Positions 46,001 through 54,522 are shown, numbered from the stretch's first letter. The stretch: DNA of 64,000 nt from Xanthocytophaga flava (GCA_030068525.1 JASJOS010000003.1:62001-126000); one strand, 5' to 3'. Notes: a model not told the origin generated them from the letters alone. Program-made: numbers and translations.

Positions 46001-47053
46001 ACAGAACAATTGTTGAAAGAAAGTCAGGAACAAACAGAAGAGCTTAATTCACAAAGAGAGGAATTACATCGTATCTTAAAAGAAGTACAAGAGAAGGAAG
46101 CTTTCATGAATGATCTGATTGATTCAACAAACGACTCTATTATTACTATAGATCGTGACTATAAAGTTGTTCTGGCTAATGAACTTATAAAGAAAACATA
46201 CAGAACCGCAGGTATAGAAGTTGGGAAGGGATTTGATATCCTCAGCATCTTTACTGAGAAACAAAAACCTGTTTACAAGAAATACTATGATCGTGCACTG
46301 AATGGAGAATTCTTTGAGATAATGGAGAAATTTGAGCAGGAGAATGGTATCGAACAGTTTTTTGTACAAACCTATAGCCCACTTCGGGATGATGAAGGGC
46401 AAATTGTTGCAGCAGCTGTTTTTGCCAAAGAAGTAACGGAAACCATAGTAGCCAAACAACAAGCTGAACGATTACTAGAAGAAGCACAAAGCCAGGCAGA
46501 AGAACTCAAAGCACAAGAAGAAGAGTTACGCCAGAACATGGAAGAACTAGCCGCTACACAAGAAGAAATGCATCGGATGCTGATGGAAGTACAGGAAAAA
46601 GAAAGATGCTTAACCAATATTATTGATGTGAGTACTGATTCCATTGCAATTATTGATGGGTATTACAAAATACTTTCTTTCAATAAAATATTTGCAGCCA
46701 AATTTGAAGAGATGGGTATAAAGATGGAAAAAGGATTTGACATTTTGGGCTTCCTGAACAATGCAGAAGAAAAATCCAGATATGAAAGAGCGTTCTCAGG
46801 TGAACAGTTTGAAGAATATATTGAAATGGTAATTCAGGGTAATCAAATCCATTTGATTATCAATTATGTGCCGGTTCGTAATGCACAAGGTACAGTAACA
46901 GCAATTGCAGTATATTCCAAAGACATTACAGAAAGATCTCAAACTGAGAAAAAATTTGGAGAGCTTATACAAGATAAAGAAATACAATTGCAACAGATTG
47001 AAGAATTAAAAGCCAAACTGGCAGTATACGAAAAGACAGAAACCAAAGCCTGA
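43058..47053 (+). CDS. Giant HAMP-GAF-5xPAS membrane sensor without output domain
   Basis: A 1331-aa protein. TM1 (about 33-52), helical extracytoplasmic domain, TM2 (about 210-232), HAMP and linker (about 232-330), GAF (about 340-490), then five PAS domains (about 540-650, 700-805, 850-955, 1020-1130 and 1180-1280). They are joined by coiled coils with the recurring EEEMRQNMEELxATQEE motif, and the chain ends in a coiled coil. I find no HisKA/HATPase, GGDEF, EAL, HTH or methyl-accepting domain. PAS1 and PAS4 blocks are near-duplicates. Signalling must pass through partners or kinase recruitment. Confidence 0.87.
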   Translation: MEQVKDNSTKKSDKGLSHYIRYYFNLNYNTIQGKLTIGFLSLGSVAIILVILTNLQWRSAIQQSKYALTVAADAQKYSSNLQSISKGLVIAWQQKNMSQETIDEAEVQQLKLSAVASRDSLISLSSECLKAEEKSLLVQISNQYNQLQSALEQPVDSASAQKMYSETVQPSVSALAASVIKNEEIQSKEIERAQTEIHWVESRLRWLVPVYVILSFVLAYFIGFFMIVGVLTRIRSLKEYLRELSKGNLPEEIPASQDELNTIIKELNILSGNLREIKEFALYVGKGDFDNNISVFDDEGDLGISLSQMREGLKKVSAEEKKRFWANEGFAHFGDILRSSNDLNILSDKIIQQMVKYMNANQGGLFIIENEDTPNPYLQLKSCYAYNRKKFQEREILPGQGLIGQVWLEGMTTYLRDIPDHYLRITSGLGDSNPRYLLLIPLKVENKIEGVIEIASFHDFQPHEIQFAEKVAESIASTFSNARVVDRTNRLLVQSQQMTEAMKSQEEEMRQNLEELAATQEEVQRILKEVQEKEAFMSDLISSTNDSILTIDHDYKIIVCNKKIQDTYKPYGLNVDKGFPILDVFTDEQKPVYRGYYQRALKGEFFEVIEKYELDKVIQHFSLTYSPIRNDEGQIVAAAVFGKDITDMVVAKQQAERLLEEAQSQTEQLKAQEEEMRQNMEELEATQEEMRLVMTQVQEKERYMSTILDVSKDMIVTIDKDMRVISANAALKANYKHMGFEVDKGFDITTLLSPEEQPKHKAIYARTFAGETVELHEHYQFQDMDRYINFTFTPIQNEHSEVISIAIFAQDVTEITKAKNAASEQAEMLQAQEEVLRQSMEELSGNQEEMAKQLQKINDQKTYYNDIIEGLPDSLLTIDQDFKIVLANSAFKEKFGKYGFPVEAGSDLLEMARQKGEEEEKRFKAPYLKAFGGEKVDVPHRHHFDLDFQVSFNPLKDATGNIIGVSLIAHDITNRLKLQQQTEQLLKESQEQTEELNSQREELHRILKEVQEKEAFMNDLIDSTNDSIITIDRDYKVVLANELIKKTYRTAGIEVGKGFDILSIFTEKQKPVYKKYYDRALNGEFFEIMEKFEQENGIEQFFVQTYSPLRDDEGQIVAAAVFAKEVTETIVAKQQAERLLEEAQSQAEELKAQEEELRQNMEELAATQEEMHRMLMEVQEKERCLTNIIDVSTDSIAIIDGYYKILSFNKIFAAKFEEMGIKMEKGFDILGFLNNAEEKSRYERAFSGEQFEEYIEMVIQGNQIHLIINYVPVRNAQGTVTAIAVYSKDITERSQTEKKFGELIQDKEIQLQQIEELKAKLAVYEKTETKA
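44651..45127 (+). repeat. Intragenic repeat, copy A (PAS1 plus coiled coil)
   Basis: Encodes residues 532-690 of the PAS/GAF protein. The protein segment aligns with residues 1012-1171 over its whole length, with identical stretches EKEAFM, EGQIVAAAVF and KQQAERLLEEAQSQ. Confidence 0.8.
46091..46570 (+). repeat. Intragenic repeat, copy B (PAS4 plus coiled coil)
   Basis: Encodes residues 1012-1171. It pairs with 44651-45127; one codon longer. DNA similarity is high in the coiled-coil segment but synonymous changes are many, so the duplication is not recent. Confidence 0.8.
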
Positions 47054-47092
47054 GTAAGGCTCGGTAATTGTTAAAAATCCAGGTCCTCGCTG

Positions 47093-47115
47093 TTATTTAC
47101 ACGAGGACTTTTTAC
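47093..47115 (+). terminator. Terminator of the PAS/GAF gene
   Basis: Stem GTCCTCG/CGAGGAC followed by TTTTTA. The downstream promoter box of the MaoC gene overlaps its T-run. Confidence 0.7.
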
Positions 47116-47120
47116 TTTTG
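47113..47120 (+). promoter_or_regulatory. -7 element of the MaoC gene
   Basis: TACTTTTG, exact TAnnTTTG match, directly after the preceding terminator and 31 nt before the ATG at 47151. Confidence 0.6.
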
Positions 47121-47150
47121 CCCCTCAACCTAAAAATCAGAAACAGTTAT

Positions 47151-47561
47151 ATGCTAGAGGTTAATCAGATATATACACATGACTTTTCTTTTTCACAAAA
47201 AGATGTAGAAGCTTTTGCTACAGTGACAGGTGATACCAATCCTTTACACCTGGATGCAGAGTTTGCAGCAAAGACCATATTTCGTAAACCAATCATTCAT
47301 GGTTTTCTGGGAGGCAGTGTATTCTCCAAAGTATTGGGTACCCAGTTTCCAGGCGAAGGAAGTATCTATTTAAAACAATCTATGGAGTTTGTACAACCAA
47401 TGGTAGTAGGAGTTACCTATCAGGCTGTGTTCACTGTATTGGAGATCCTTCCCAAGTCATCTGCCAGAATTGAAACCAAAATCATCGAGGTGGAAACACA
47501 GAAGGTTGTAACAACAGGAGAAGCCGTTGTAATGAACCGCCAGTTGATTCCAAAAATTTGA
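47151..47561 (+). CDS. MaoC-family (R)-specific enoyl-CoA hydratase
   Basis: A 136-aa hot-dog-fold hydratase. The signature is FATVTGDTNPLHLDAEFA, with catalytic Asp and His in the GDTNPLHLD motif, then PIIHGFLGGS. These enzymes hydrate trans-2-enoyl-CoA to (R)-3-hydroxyacyl-CoA. The start at 47151 is preferred; the upstream ATG-like start at 47118 overlaps the -7 box. Stand-alone, convergent with moaA. Confidence 0.9.
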   Translation: MLEVNQIYTHDFSFSQKDVEAFATVTGDTNPLHLDAEFAAKTIFRKPIIHGFLGGSVFSKVLGTQFPGEGSIYLKQSMEFVQPMVVGVTYQAVFTVLEILPKSSARIETKIIEVETQKVVTTGEAVVMNRQLIPKI

Positions 47562-47579
47562 TTACATGTGATTGGCACT

Positions 47580-48563
47580 TTACCCTCCAATCGCAAGCAT
47601 AGAGAGAGTACTTCCTGAAAATTTCTTCTTCTTCTGGCTCAGAGCCTGCCGTAATTTTTCTTCCATTATGTCAGGCTCATTCAGATGCTCATACACAGGA
47701 ACAGACGTATTATCACTAAGACATCCATAAATATTTCCATAGCTATCTACCCGGAGCCGGTTGCAATCGTTACAGAAAGGGTCTGATTCATTGGATATAA
47801 TACCAAACTGATACCCATCAGCCAACTCCCAGTATTTAGCTGTAGCAGAAGGATCTCTTGGTAGAGCTACAAAAGGTGTATGTACAGAAATCACATCCAG
47901 AATAGCCTGTTCTGAAAAGAAGTATTCTTCAAAGTTGCCATACAAATGTCCCATTTGCATAAGTTCCAGAAAGCGAATGCGGATGTTGTATCTTTGTGCA
48001 AAGTTAAGTAGTGGTATAATCTGATTTTCGTTTAGCCCCTTCATCACTACACAGTTAATCTTTACCTCCAACCCCAGCTCCACAGCTCGTACTATACCAT
48101 CCAGAACTTTTTGGATATTACGTCTCCGGCTCATCTGAAAAAAAGGCTCGGGTTCTATAGCATCCAGAGAAATATTTAGAGAAGTGAGACCAGCTTCAGC
48201 ATACTGCTCAATTTTGTGGCTAAGCAGATATCCATTGGTAGTCATTTTAATCGCAGAGATACCAATTCCCTGGATCCCTTTCATTAGTGGAACTAAGTCA
48301 CGGTATAAGGTAGGTTCTCCTCCTGTTAGCCGGACAGTCTCCAGGTTAAGCACTTCATGTAGTGAACGAATTACTTCAATAAACTCATCAACAGAAAGGG
48401 CTTTTTGTGTAATAAGCTCATTTGAAGAAAGAATATCCTGCTTCTGAAAACGGTTCTGGTCAGATTCATCCACACAATAGACACAGCCCAGATTACAGGT
48501 ATTGGTCAGGCTTACCCGCAGGGTCTTGAATGCTCTCCCATAAATATCTGTAATTTCAGTCAT
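47580..48563 (-). CDS. moaA: GTP 3',8-cyclase MoaA
   Basis: Radical-SAM enzyme for the first step of molybdopterin synthesis, 327 aa. The SAM cluster ligands are Cys23, Cys27 and Cys30 (TCNLGCVYC), and the C-terminal substrate cluster motif is FCNDCNRLRVDSYGN...GCL. The usual C-terminal GG reads AIGG, as required for activity. Divergent from the 90-aa membrane protein, with moaCB 450 nt beyond; together they belong to one cofactor pathway. Confidence 0.95.
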   Translation of the reverse strand: MTEITDIYGRAFKTLRVSLTNTCNLGCVYCVDESDQNRFQKQDILSSNELITQKALSVDEFIEVIRSLHEVLNLETVRLTGGEPTLYRDLVPLMKGIQGIGISAIKMTTNGYLLSHKIEQYAEAGLTSLNISLDAIEPEPFFQMSRRRNIQKVLDGIVRAVELGLEVKINCVVMKGLNENQIIPLLNFAQRYNIRIRFLELMQMGHLYGNFEEYFFSEQAILDVISVHTPFVALPRDPSATAKYWELADGYQFGIISNESDPFCNDCNRLRVDSYGNIYGCLSDNTSVPVYEHLNEPDIMEEKLRQALSQKKKKFSGSTLSMLAIGG

Positions 48564-48647
48564 AAGCGTTCTTTCTGGTATGAAATAACGAAGTTACATT
48601 TTTTTTGCATTTCTTTATATGCTACTCTGATAAGCACAGCTACTTTT

Positions 48648-48920
48648 ATGCTAAAACTACTTTATTACTATAACTGGTTCCTGCTGGTTGTTTGTTTTAT
48701 TATACTCTTTAACTTTTGTCGGATGGATGTTCAACAAAGAGGCAGTATTGTATTTATGAGTATAATGATGGGGGCAACAATATATTATGCGCTATTGCAG
48801 TTTTTTGTGATAAATCTCCGCAGAAAAGAAATTCAGCATAAATCTGCTATTTTCGCAGGCTTGATTCTGTTTGAGGTACTCCCAACCGGATATGTAGTAT
48901 ATAAACTCATAGCAGTTTAG
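48648..48920 (+). CDS. Small membrane protein, 90 aa
   Basis: Three predicted transmembrane helices (LYYYNWFLLVVCFIILFNF, VFMSIMMGATIYYALLQFF and AIFAGLILFEVLPTGYVVY) joined by short Arg/Lys-rich loops, which is the organisation of many unnamed Bacteroidota inner-membrane proteins. No motif recognised. It lies between the divergently oriented moaA and the moaCB gene, 90 nt before the latter, and may share its transcript. Confidence 0.55.
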   Translation: MLKLLYYYNWFLLVVCFIILFNFCRMDVQQRGSIVFMSIMMGATIYYALLQFFVINLRRKEIQHKSAIFAGLILFEVLPTGYVVYKLIAV

Positions 48921-49009
48921 ATAATTCTTCGAAAATTTCTTTTTCACTTTGTAGTAGATAGTATTTGTTGACAATATATTTATTCTAGTAAACACTTGAT
49001 TTTGCTCTT

Positions 49010-49957
49010 ATGCGTGACATATCTTACAAACAAATTTCTCTTCGTACAGCCAAAGCCACAGGGGTAGTGTTATGTAGTCAGGAAACACTTGACCTGGTAA
49101 AAGCTGACAAATTACCCAAAGGAAATTTATTTGATATAGCTAAGGCTGCAGGCTTTCTTGCTGCTAAGAATACTCACAATCTTATTCCACATTGTCACCC
49201 TGTTTCTATAGATGGGATGACTATCACTTATGATTATCTGGACAACACCAACCAACCGGAAGAATTCAGAGATTTACAAGGATGTTATGGTGTGATTGTT
49301 TATTGTGAAGGTAAATCGATAGGGCGGACCGGAATAGAAATGGAGGTGCTGACAGCAGTTTCTGTAGCTGCCCTTACTATATATGATTTGCTAAAACCGT
49401 TGGATGATACAGAGATTGAAATTACGTCTGTCAAATTACTTAAGAAAACAGGAGGCAAGTCAGACCGGAAGAAATTCGTCCATAAAAATACAGCAGCCGT
49501 GCTGGTTTGTTCAGACACAACCGCTTCCGGCAAACGAGAAGATTTATCTGGTTTAAAAATCAAAGAGATACTGGCAGGATTTGATGTTGAAACAATCGAT
49601 TACCAGATTGTTCCAGACGATGTTCAGCAAATCAAAGCAAAGCTTCAGCAGTGGGTAGGCCAGCAGGTTCCTTTTATCTTTACAACCGGAGGCACAGGAT
49701 TTGGTCCTAAAGACTGTACTGTAGAAGCTGCGAAAGCTATAATAGAACGTGAAGCAATAGGTATTTCAGAAGCTATCCGTGTACATGGTCAGATGCGTAC
49801 TCCTACAGCCATGCTGTCAAGAGGAGTAGCTGGTGTAGCCGGTAAATCGTTGATTATTACATTACCAGGTAGTACCAAAGGTGTACAGGAATCATTGGAT
49901 GCTATAGTACCTCAGGTATTTCATAGCCGGAATATGATTGAAGGGGAAGGCCATTAG
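49010..49957 (+). CDS. moaCB: Bifunctional MoaC/MoaB fusion
   Basis: A 315-aa fusion protein. Residues 1-150 are MoaC, cyclic pyranopterin monophosphate synthase (NLIPHCHPVSIDG, GIEMEVLTAVSVAALTIYDL). Residues 160-315 are a MoaB/MogA-type adenylyltransferase (AAVLVCSDTTASG, FTTGGTGFGPKD, LPGSTKGVQESL). It catalyses the second pathway step and the AMP-activation step of molybdenum insertion. Such fusions are known in Bacteroidota. ATG at 49010 is well supported by the MoaC N terminus. Confidence 0.94.
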   Translation: MRDISYKQISLRTAKATGVVLCSQETLDLVKADKLPKGNLFDIAKAAGFLAAKNTHNLIPHCHPVSIDGMTITYDYLDNTNQPEEFRDLQGCYGVIVYCEGKSIGRTGIEMEVLTAVSVAALTIYDLLKPLDDTEIEITSVKLLKKTGGKSDRKKFVHKNTAAVLVCSDTTASGKREDLSGLKIKEILAGFDVETIDYQIVPDDVQQIKAKLQQWVGQQVPFIFTTGGTGFGPKDCTVEAAKAIIEREAIGISEAIRVHGQMRTPTAMLSRGVAGVAGKSLIITLPGSTKGVQESLDAIVPQVFHSRNMIEGEGH

Positions 49958-49967
49958 ATAGAAGGAC

Positions 49968-50585
49968 TTAAGAGTTTAAGTAACGCTTTGTAAAAAGTGC
50001 ATGTAGTTCAAGTACCTGAGGAATGATTAATTTTGTCTCATCATTTTTGATAAGATAGTCAGCTCTGCGAGCTTTCTCATCTTCAGGCATTTGTTTGGCA
50101 ATAATGGAGCGGGTATCTGCCTCTGTACGGTGTGGATCACGTTGCAGGATGCGTTGAATACGTAATTCCAAGGGTGCTGTTACAACAATTACAGCATCCA
50201 GATCTTTATAGGCATTTGCTTCAAAAAGCAAAGCTGCTTCCCTTAATGTATAAGGACTGGCGGCATAGTGTTGTTGCCAGTTTTTATAATCAATTCCTAC
50301 CTGTGGGTGTACCAGACTATTCATCTTCTTTACCTTTTCTTCATCCCGAAAAACATGGGTTGTAATATAATCTCTATTGAAAGAACCATCTTCTAAATAG
50401 GATTCTTTGCCAAATGCCTCTCTGATTTTATCTTTCAGTACAGGATCATGGTTCATTAACCATTTTGCCCGTGAGTCTGCATCATAAACCGGTACTCCCA
50501 ATGTATGGAATATACGACTAACAATACTTTTCCCGCAGCCCATTCCTCCTGTAATTCCAATCCGTAAGGCAGATTTCTGTGTCAT
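49968..50585 (-). CDS. coaE: Dephospho-CoA kinase
   Basis: Last step of coenzyme A synthesis, 205 aa. The P-loop is GGMGCGKS (residues 13-20), the substrate region is VYDADSRAKWL, and the LID contains RILQRD. It is the last gene of the nusB-ytxH-DUF1573-yajC-ybbR-coaE run; its stop is 10 nt from the convergent moaCB gene. Confidence 0.95.
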   Translation of the reverse strand: MTQKSALRIGITGGMGCGKSIVSRIFHTLGVPVYDADSRAKWLMNHDPVLKDKIREAFGKESYLEDGSFNRDYITTHVFRDEEKVKKMNSLVHPQVGIDYKNWQQHYAASPYTLREAALLFEANAYKDLDAVIVVTAPLELRIQRILQRDPHRTEADTRSIIAKQMPEDEKARRADYLIKNDETKLIIPQVLELHALFTKRYLNS

Positions 50586-50619
50586 AGATTCTTTGATGAT
50601 TATAGTAAGTACAGGCTTG

Positions 50620-51585
50620 TTACTTAACTAGCTTTAACGTAGCAGGGCGGAGAGTTACATTTCGCACCCAGTCAGGCTTTTTGATAAGAGCTAACGATAT
50701 AGAAGAATCGGCCTTATTCCATTTGGACAGATCAGCGACTACCCCAAAGTTCTGAGCAGTAGTTTTAGGTTCATCTTCAGGTAAAAGCCAATAATCAACT
50801 TCTACTTTCTGATTAGGTAAGTGCAGTAGTTTATTAGATGCTAAGCGAAGTGCCTCAACAGGAACCTCTACTGTCTGTTGTAGAAACTCACGTACACGAA
50901 AACGCACGGTCACTTTATCGCTACTCAGTGAAATCAACGGATTCTGAGTATAGTTAATTGTCACTTCCTCTTCATAGTCCTCATCAATATTTTTACCAGG
51001 CACATTGATAATTAGCAGATCTGGAAGTTCTTTGATAAATTGAGCAGGGCCCTCAAACGTGATAGTATCAGGTGAAATCTGTACAGTATCTGTAATAAAA
51101 TAATTTTCTTTTAGCTCCAGCTGAAGGTTATCCACCTGTAAAGCTACTTTCCGTTGCATCTTTTTATCAAATGCTACAGGAATAGTGTCATTTTCGATAT
51201 AATTGATTTTGGCCTCTTTAAGTTGTTCAGTTACAGCGGGTAGTAATACATGTCTGGTAATGAAAGCTGTTTTCAGCGGATTTTCGAAGTGATATACAAT
51301 AGGCTGTGTATCAATACCCAATGTTTTACGCAGAAGAGTCCAGCCATAGCCGGTTACATTGAGTGTAATCTGTGAAGGGAGGGGAACTGTAGAAACGAAT
51401 TGTTCTTTATTGTACTCAAATTCGATTGGATAGGTAATCTTGGTTGTATACTCTTTATTTAGAGCATTCAAAAACCAGAATGTTGTGGCGGCAAGAAAAC
51501 ACAGTGCAACTACCGGAAATTCAGCACTGCGGGTAACTACCAGTGATCGGAGAAGTTTACGCCAAATATTTTTCTGATCAATCAT
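50620..51585 (-). CDS. YbbR-domain membrane protein
   Basis: A 321-aa protein with an N-terminal membrane anchor (FPVVALCFLAATTFWFLNAL) and two or three YbbR-type beta domains (about 60-300, with LPSQITLNVTGYG and FEGPAQFIKEL). In other phyla YbbR (CdaR) modulates diadenylate cyclase. Here no cyclase gene is adjacent, so this is a conserved operon member of unknown role, lying between yajC and coaE as in many Bacteroidota. Confidence 0.85.
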   Translation of the reverse strand: MIDQKNIWRKLLRSLVVTRSAEFPVVALCFLAATTFWFLNALNKEYTTKITYPIEFEYNKEQFVSTVPLPSQITLNVTGYGWTLLRKTLGIDTQPIVYHFENPLKTAFITRHVLLPAVTEQLKEAKINYIENDTIPVAFDKKMQRKVALQVDNLQLELKENYFITDTVQISPDTITFEGPAQFIKELPDLLIINVPGKNIDEDYEEEVTINYTQNPLISLSSDKVTVRFRVREFLQQTVEVPVEALRLASNKLLHLPNQKVEVDYWLLPEDEPKTTAQNFGVVADLSKWNKADSSISLALIKKPDWVRNVTLRPATLKLVK

Positions 51586-51649
51586 TCCTGCCTGATTTGT
51601 AATCAGATGGGTATATCATGCACACCCATCTGACACGTAACATAAGGGA

Positions 51650-51991
51650 TTATTTAGTTTCTGCTACTTCTGTTGTAGCAGTTTGAGCATATTTTTTACT
51701 TGATTCCTGAGAAATAGCAGATTTTTCAAATTTTACTCTTACACCACGATCAATATCCAGTGTAATAGTATCATTATCCACTTCTACTACTTTACCGTGT
51801 GCGCCACCGATGGTCACTACCATATCGCCTTTTTTCAGCGAGTCGCGAAATTTAACTGCATCTTTCTGGCGTTTCTGTTGTGGACGAATCATAAAGAAGT
51901 ACATTACCACAAACATGGCTCCCATCAATATAAGCATTGTACTACCACCGCCACCGCCAGCTGCCTGCAATAAAACAGATGTAAAGTTCAT
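51650..51991 (-). CDS. yajC: Preprotein translocase subunit YajC
   Basis: A 113-aa single-span membrane protein of the SecDF-YajC complex. The membrane helix is STMLILMGAMFVVMYFFMIRPQ, ending in the PQQKRQK signature, followed by the small cytosolic domain with LKKGDMVVTIGGAHGKVVEVD. Located 65 nt from the YbbR gene in the conserved operon. Confidence 0.95.
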   Translation of the reverse strand: MNFTSVLLQAAGGGGGSTMLILMGAMFVVMYFFMIRPQQKRQKDAVKFRDSLKKGDMVVTIGGAHGKVVEVDNDTITLDIDRGVRVKFEKSAISQESSKKYAQTATTEVAETK

Positions 51992-52078
51992 TGATTTTAG
52001 AAGGTTTATTTATTTGAAAAGAATTAGAAGTATCACAAAGATACCATTTTGTAAATGCCTAAGGTATCCTTATGCCAA

Positions 52079-52513
52079 TTAGTTATTCTGAACTGCATTA
52101 ACTACACCAACCAATACAACTTTAGACTCTTTGGGCTGTGTATTGGCATAAACAGTAATCGTTTTTTGTTGAGGACCTGCTTTTCCCTGGCTATTGAATT
52201 CTACTTTGATTTCACTTTTTGCTCCTGGAGGCACAGGCTTACGAGGCCAGTCCGGTACAGTACATCCACAGGAAGCAACAGCTCGTTCAATAATCAAAGG
52301 AGTTTTGCCAGTATTGGTAAAGGCAAAGGTGTGAGTTATTACTGCCCCTTGTTCAATAGCTCCAAAGTCAAATGAAGCTTCATCAAATTTCATGTATGGT
52401 GCTTCCGAAGCAGCTACAACCGTTTCTCCTGCTGCCTGTTCTGTTTGTTTGCTGCAACTGCCAGTTACGATCAAAACTGCAAGTAATGTACTACAAATCA
52501 GTATTTTTCTCAT
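52079..52513 (-). CDS. DUF1573 domain lipoprotein
   Basis: A 144-aa protein. A lipoprotein signal (MRKILICSTLLAVLIVTGSC) precedes a DUF1573 immunoglobulin-like domain with the hallmark FDFGAIEQG...HTFAFTNTGKTPLII and VASCGCTVP cysteines. The start at 52513 leaves a compact signal; the ATG at 52537 would prepend MLFYWDHF. Function unknown; widespread in Bacteroidota and a regular member of this operon. Confidence 0.88.
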   Translation of the reverse strand: MRKILICSTLLAVLIVTGSCSKQTEQAAGETVVAASEAPYMKFDEASFDFGAIEQGAVITHTFAFTNTGKTPLIIERAVASCGCTVPDWPRKPVPPGAKSEIKVEFNSQGKAGPQQKTITVYANTQPKESKVVLVGVVNAVQNN

Positions 52514-52631
52514 AAAATGATCCCAATAGAATAGCAAATAAATTTATGATGGTGCAGACATAAAATATCAATGCATATAAGATATAAGACTGATATAGAA
52601 TCAGACGAATTCCTATATGCATTGGTATTTC

Positions 52632-52934
52632 TTAACGGGTCTGATTTTTCAATTGTCCCATTAATGTCTCTACATCAAGTAATAATTTTTCTGCTTTTTC
52701 TCTGGCATCATTGATAACTCTTTCTCCTTCATACTTTGCTTCAGTAGGAAATTCGTTTCCTTCCTGAATCAATTCACTTATATATTGCCGCAACTGATCC
52801 CGATACTTTCCTAATTGATAACTTAATATATCACGTGTATTTTTTCCTTTATCAGGAGCATACAAGATTCCTAACGTTGCGCCAACGGCAGCACCTGCCA
52901 GAAACACCAACAAAGTTCCTGTGTTACGACTCAT
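52632..52934 (-). CDS. YtxH-domain protein
   Basis: A 100-aa protein with a Gly/Ala-rich membrane segment (LLVFLAGAAVGATLGILYAPDKGK) typical of YtxH/gas-vesicle-like general stress proteins, followed by an amphipathic helical tail. Function unknown. Second gene after nusB in the operon. Confidence 0.85.
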   Translation of the reverse strand: MSRNTGTLLVFLAGAAVGATLGILYAPDKGKNTRDILSYQLGKYRDQLRQYISELIQEGNEFPTEAKYEGERVINDAREKAEKLLLDVETLMGQLKNQTR

Positions 52935-52999
52935 CTATGTAAATGGTTTTATGGTTATTAACTAGTTTAACGACTTATTTTATAGATTTATAGACCTGA

Positions 53000-54175
53000 T
53001 TATTTATTATCAATCAATCCACGACCTGATTTCTTTAATACTCCTTGTGAGGAAAGGTCACCCGCCAGGGCATCCAAAATTCCGTTCACAAATTGCTTGC
53101 TTTTAGGTGTACTATATACTTTAGATAATTCTATGTATTCATTGATAGAAACCTTTACCGGAATACTCGGATAATTCAGCAACTCAGCAAGGGCCATCAC
53201 CAGAATCACTTTGTCAACCTGTGCTACCCGTTCAACGTCCCAATTGGCTGTTTTATTGGCAATCAGGGTCTCATATTCTTCAAATTTTTCTATACAAAGT
53301 TTATATAACTTCTGAAAAAAATCCCGATCAGCATCCCAGTCAGCCGAAAGTTTCTGTAAAGAGAAACCTTCCGGATCTTCCTTGATGAACTGCATCGTCT
53401 TATTAAACATGCCTCTCACGATATCTTCATTTCCACTCCAGTTGCTATCCAGTTGTTCCCAGAACCGTACAGCAGGCTCACTTTTGAATATAATTACCTT
53501 TAAAACTTCTGTTATAAACTGCCAGTCCTGCTCCCAGGTAGCTGTATCCAATTGCTGGTAGGCTGTATAAGCGGCATCTTTTTTCAATTCCTGCAACAAA
53601 TGTCGTGCTAAATCCGGATCCAGTAACTTATCTATACCACTGCGAATTCGTTTATCCTGAAATGTAGTACTCTTGCGTAATGATTCTACTACCTGATTTT
53701 TGGTAAGTTTCAGGGCTCGGGAAGACAAGGGCGCTTCTTTTAAAATCCTGTTTCGTTTCTCATCTTCTTCTACCGAAATCTGATCTGCCACTTCCGTTAC
53801 CAGCCATAGTGAAAGCAGATAATAATCATAAATACTTTCAGCATCAGCGATCATACTTTGCTCCTGGTGTCTGGCATCTTTCTGGCATTGTGCATGAAAA
53901 AAACTAATAGCATAGTTAGCAGCTTTTTTTATCTCCACAGGAGCCTCTTCATCTGCCGAAACAGCTTTGGTTTTGTAATTTTCTTCAAACAAAAGTGTAG
54001 CCCATTGACGACTACCTTCCAACTTCTTAGGGTCTTGTGGTAGCATAGAATTAAGATCGGGTACAAATGTATCTGCAATAGTATCCAGTGCCAGTTGGTA
54101 GTCTGATTCTACAGCCTGTGTATATGCATATATAGCCTGCATCGCTTTTGCCCTAAGAATTCGTCGGTTCAGCAT
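53000..54175 (-). CDS. nusB: Transcription antitermination factor NusB, long form
   Basis: A 391-aa protein. The NusB fold is seen at both ends: MLNRRILRAKAMQAIYAY at the start and VDKVILVMALAELLNYPSIPVKVSINEYIELSKVYSTPKS near the C terminus (KVSINEYIEL is the strongest match). The middle 200 residues form a helical insertion typical of Bacteroidota NusB. It binds NusE and boxA RNA during rRNA transcription. Head of the operon, about 165 nt behind a good promoter match. Confidence 0.93.
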   Translation of the reverse strand: MLNRRILRAKAMQAIYAYTQAVESDYQLALDTIADTFVPDLNSMLPQDPKKLEGSRQWATLLFEENYKTKAVSADEEAPVEIKKAANYAISFFHAQCQKDARHQEQSMIADAESIYDYYLLSLWLVTEVADQISVEEDEKRNRILKEAPLSSRALKLTKNQVVESLRKSTTFQDKRIRSGIDKLLDPDLARHLLQELKKDAAYTAYQQLDTATWEQDWQFITEVLKVIIFKSEPAVRFWEQLDSNWSGNEDIVRGMFNKTMQFIKEDPEGFSLQKLSADWDADRDFFQKLYKLCIEKFEEYETLIANKTANWDVERVAQVDKVILVMALAELLNYPSIPVKVSINEYIELSKVYSTPKSKQFVNGILDALAGDLSSQGVLKKSGRGLIDNK

Positions 54176-54344
54176 CTATCAAAGAACGTTTTAAAATGTT
54201 TTTAGGTTTTACTTCAATACAAGACCTTTCATTAAATCTATTGGATTACTGAATACGTCATCACGATGATCAGGTCTTATTTTATTTTTAGGATATCGAT
54301 CTCCGAAAATGCTTTTTATAAAGATAATCCGGAAATTGCAGGCG

Positions 54345-54372
54345 CAAAGGTACGAAAAAATGTCTGAACCAA
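54345..54372 (-). promoter_or_regulatory. Promoter of the nusB operon
   Basis: Minus-strand TTG (54372-54370) then 17 nt then TACCTTTG (54352-54345), close to the Bacteroidota consensus. The leader to nusB would be about 165 nt. Confidence 0.6.
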
Positions 54373-54522
54373 GGATTGAAGTTTATTAATTTGATAAAAG
54401 GAACGGAAAATGAAAAATTTTTGCTTCTTACTTTATCAGAGGTCTTATCAGGTAGATTAACAGCAGGCTTTTTAGCTTCTTAACTACCAATATATTACAA
54501 ACGCAAAACATCAAAAAACAAC

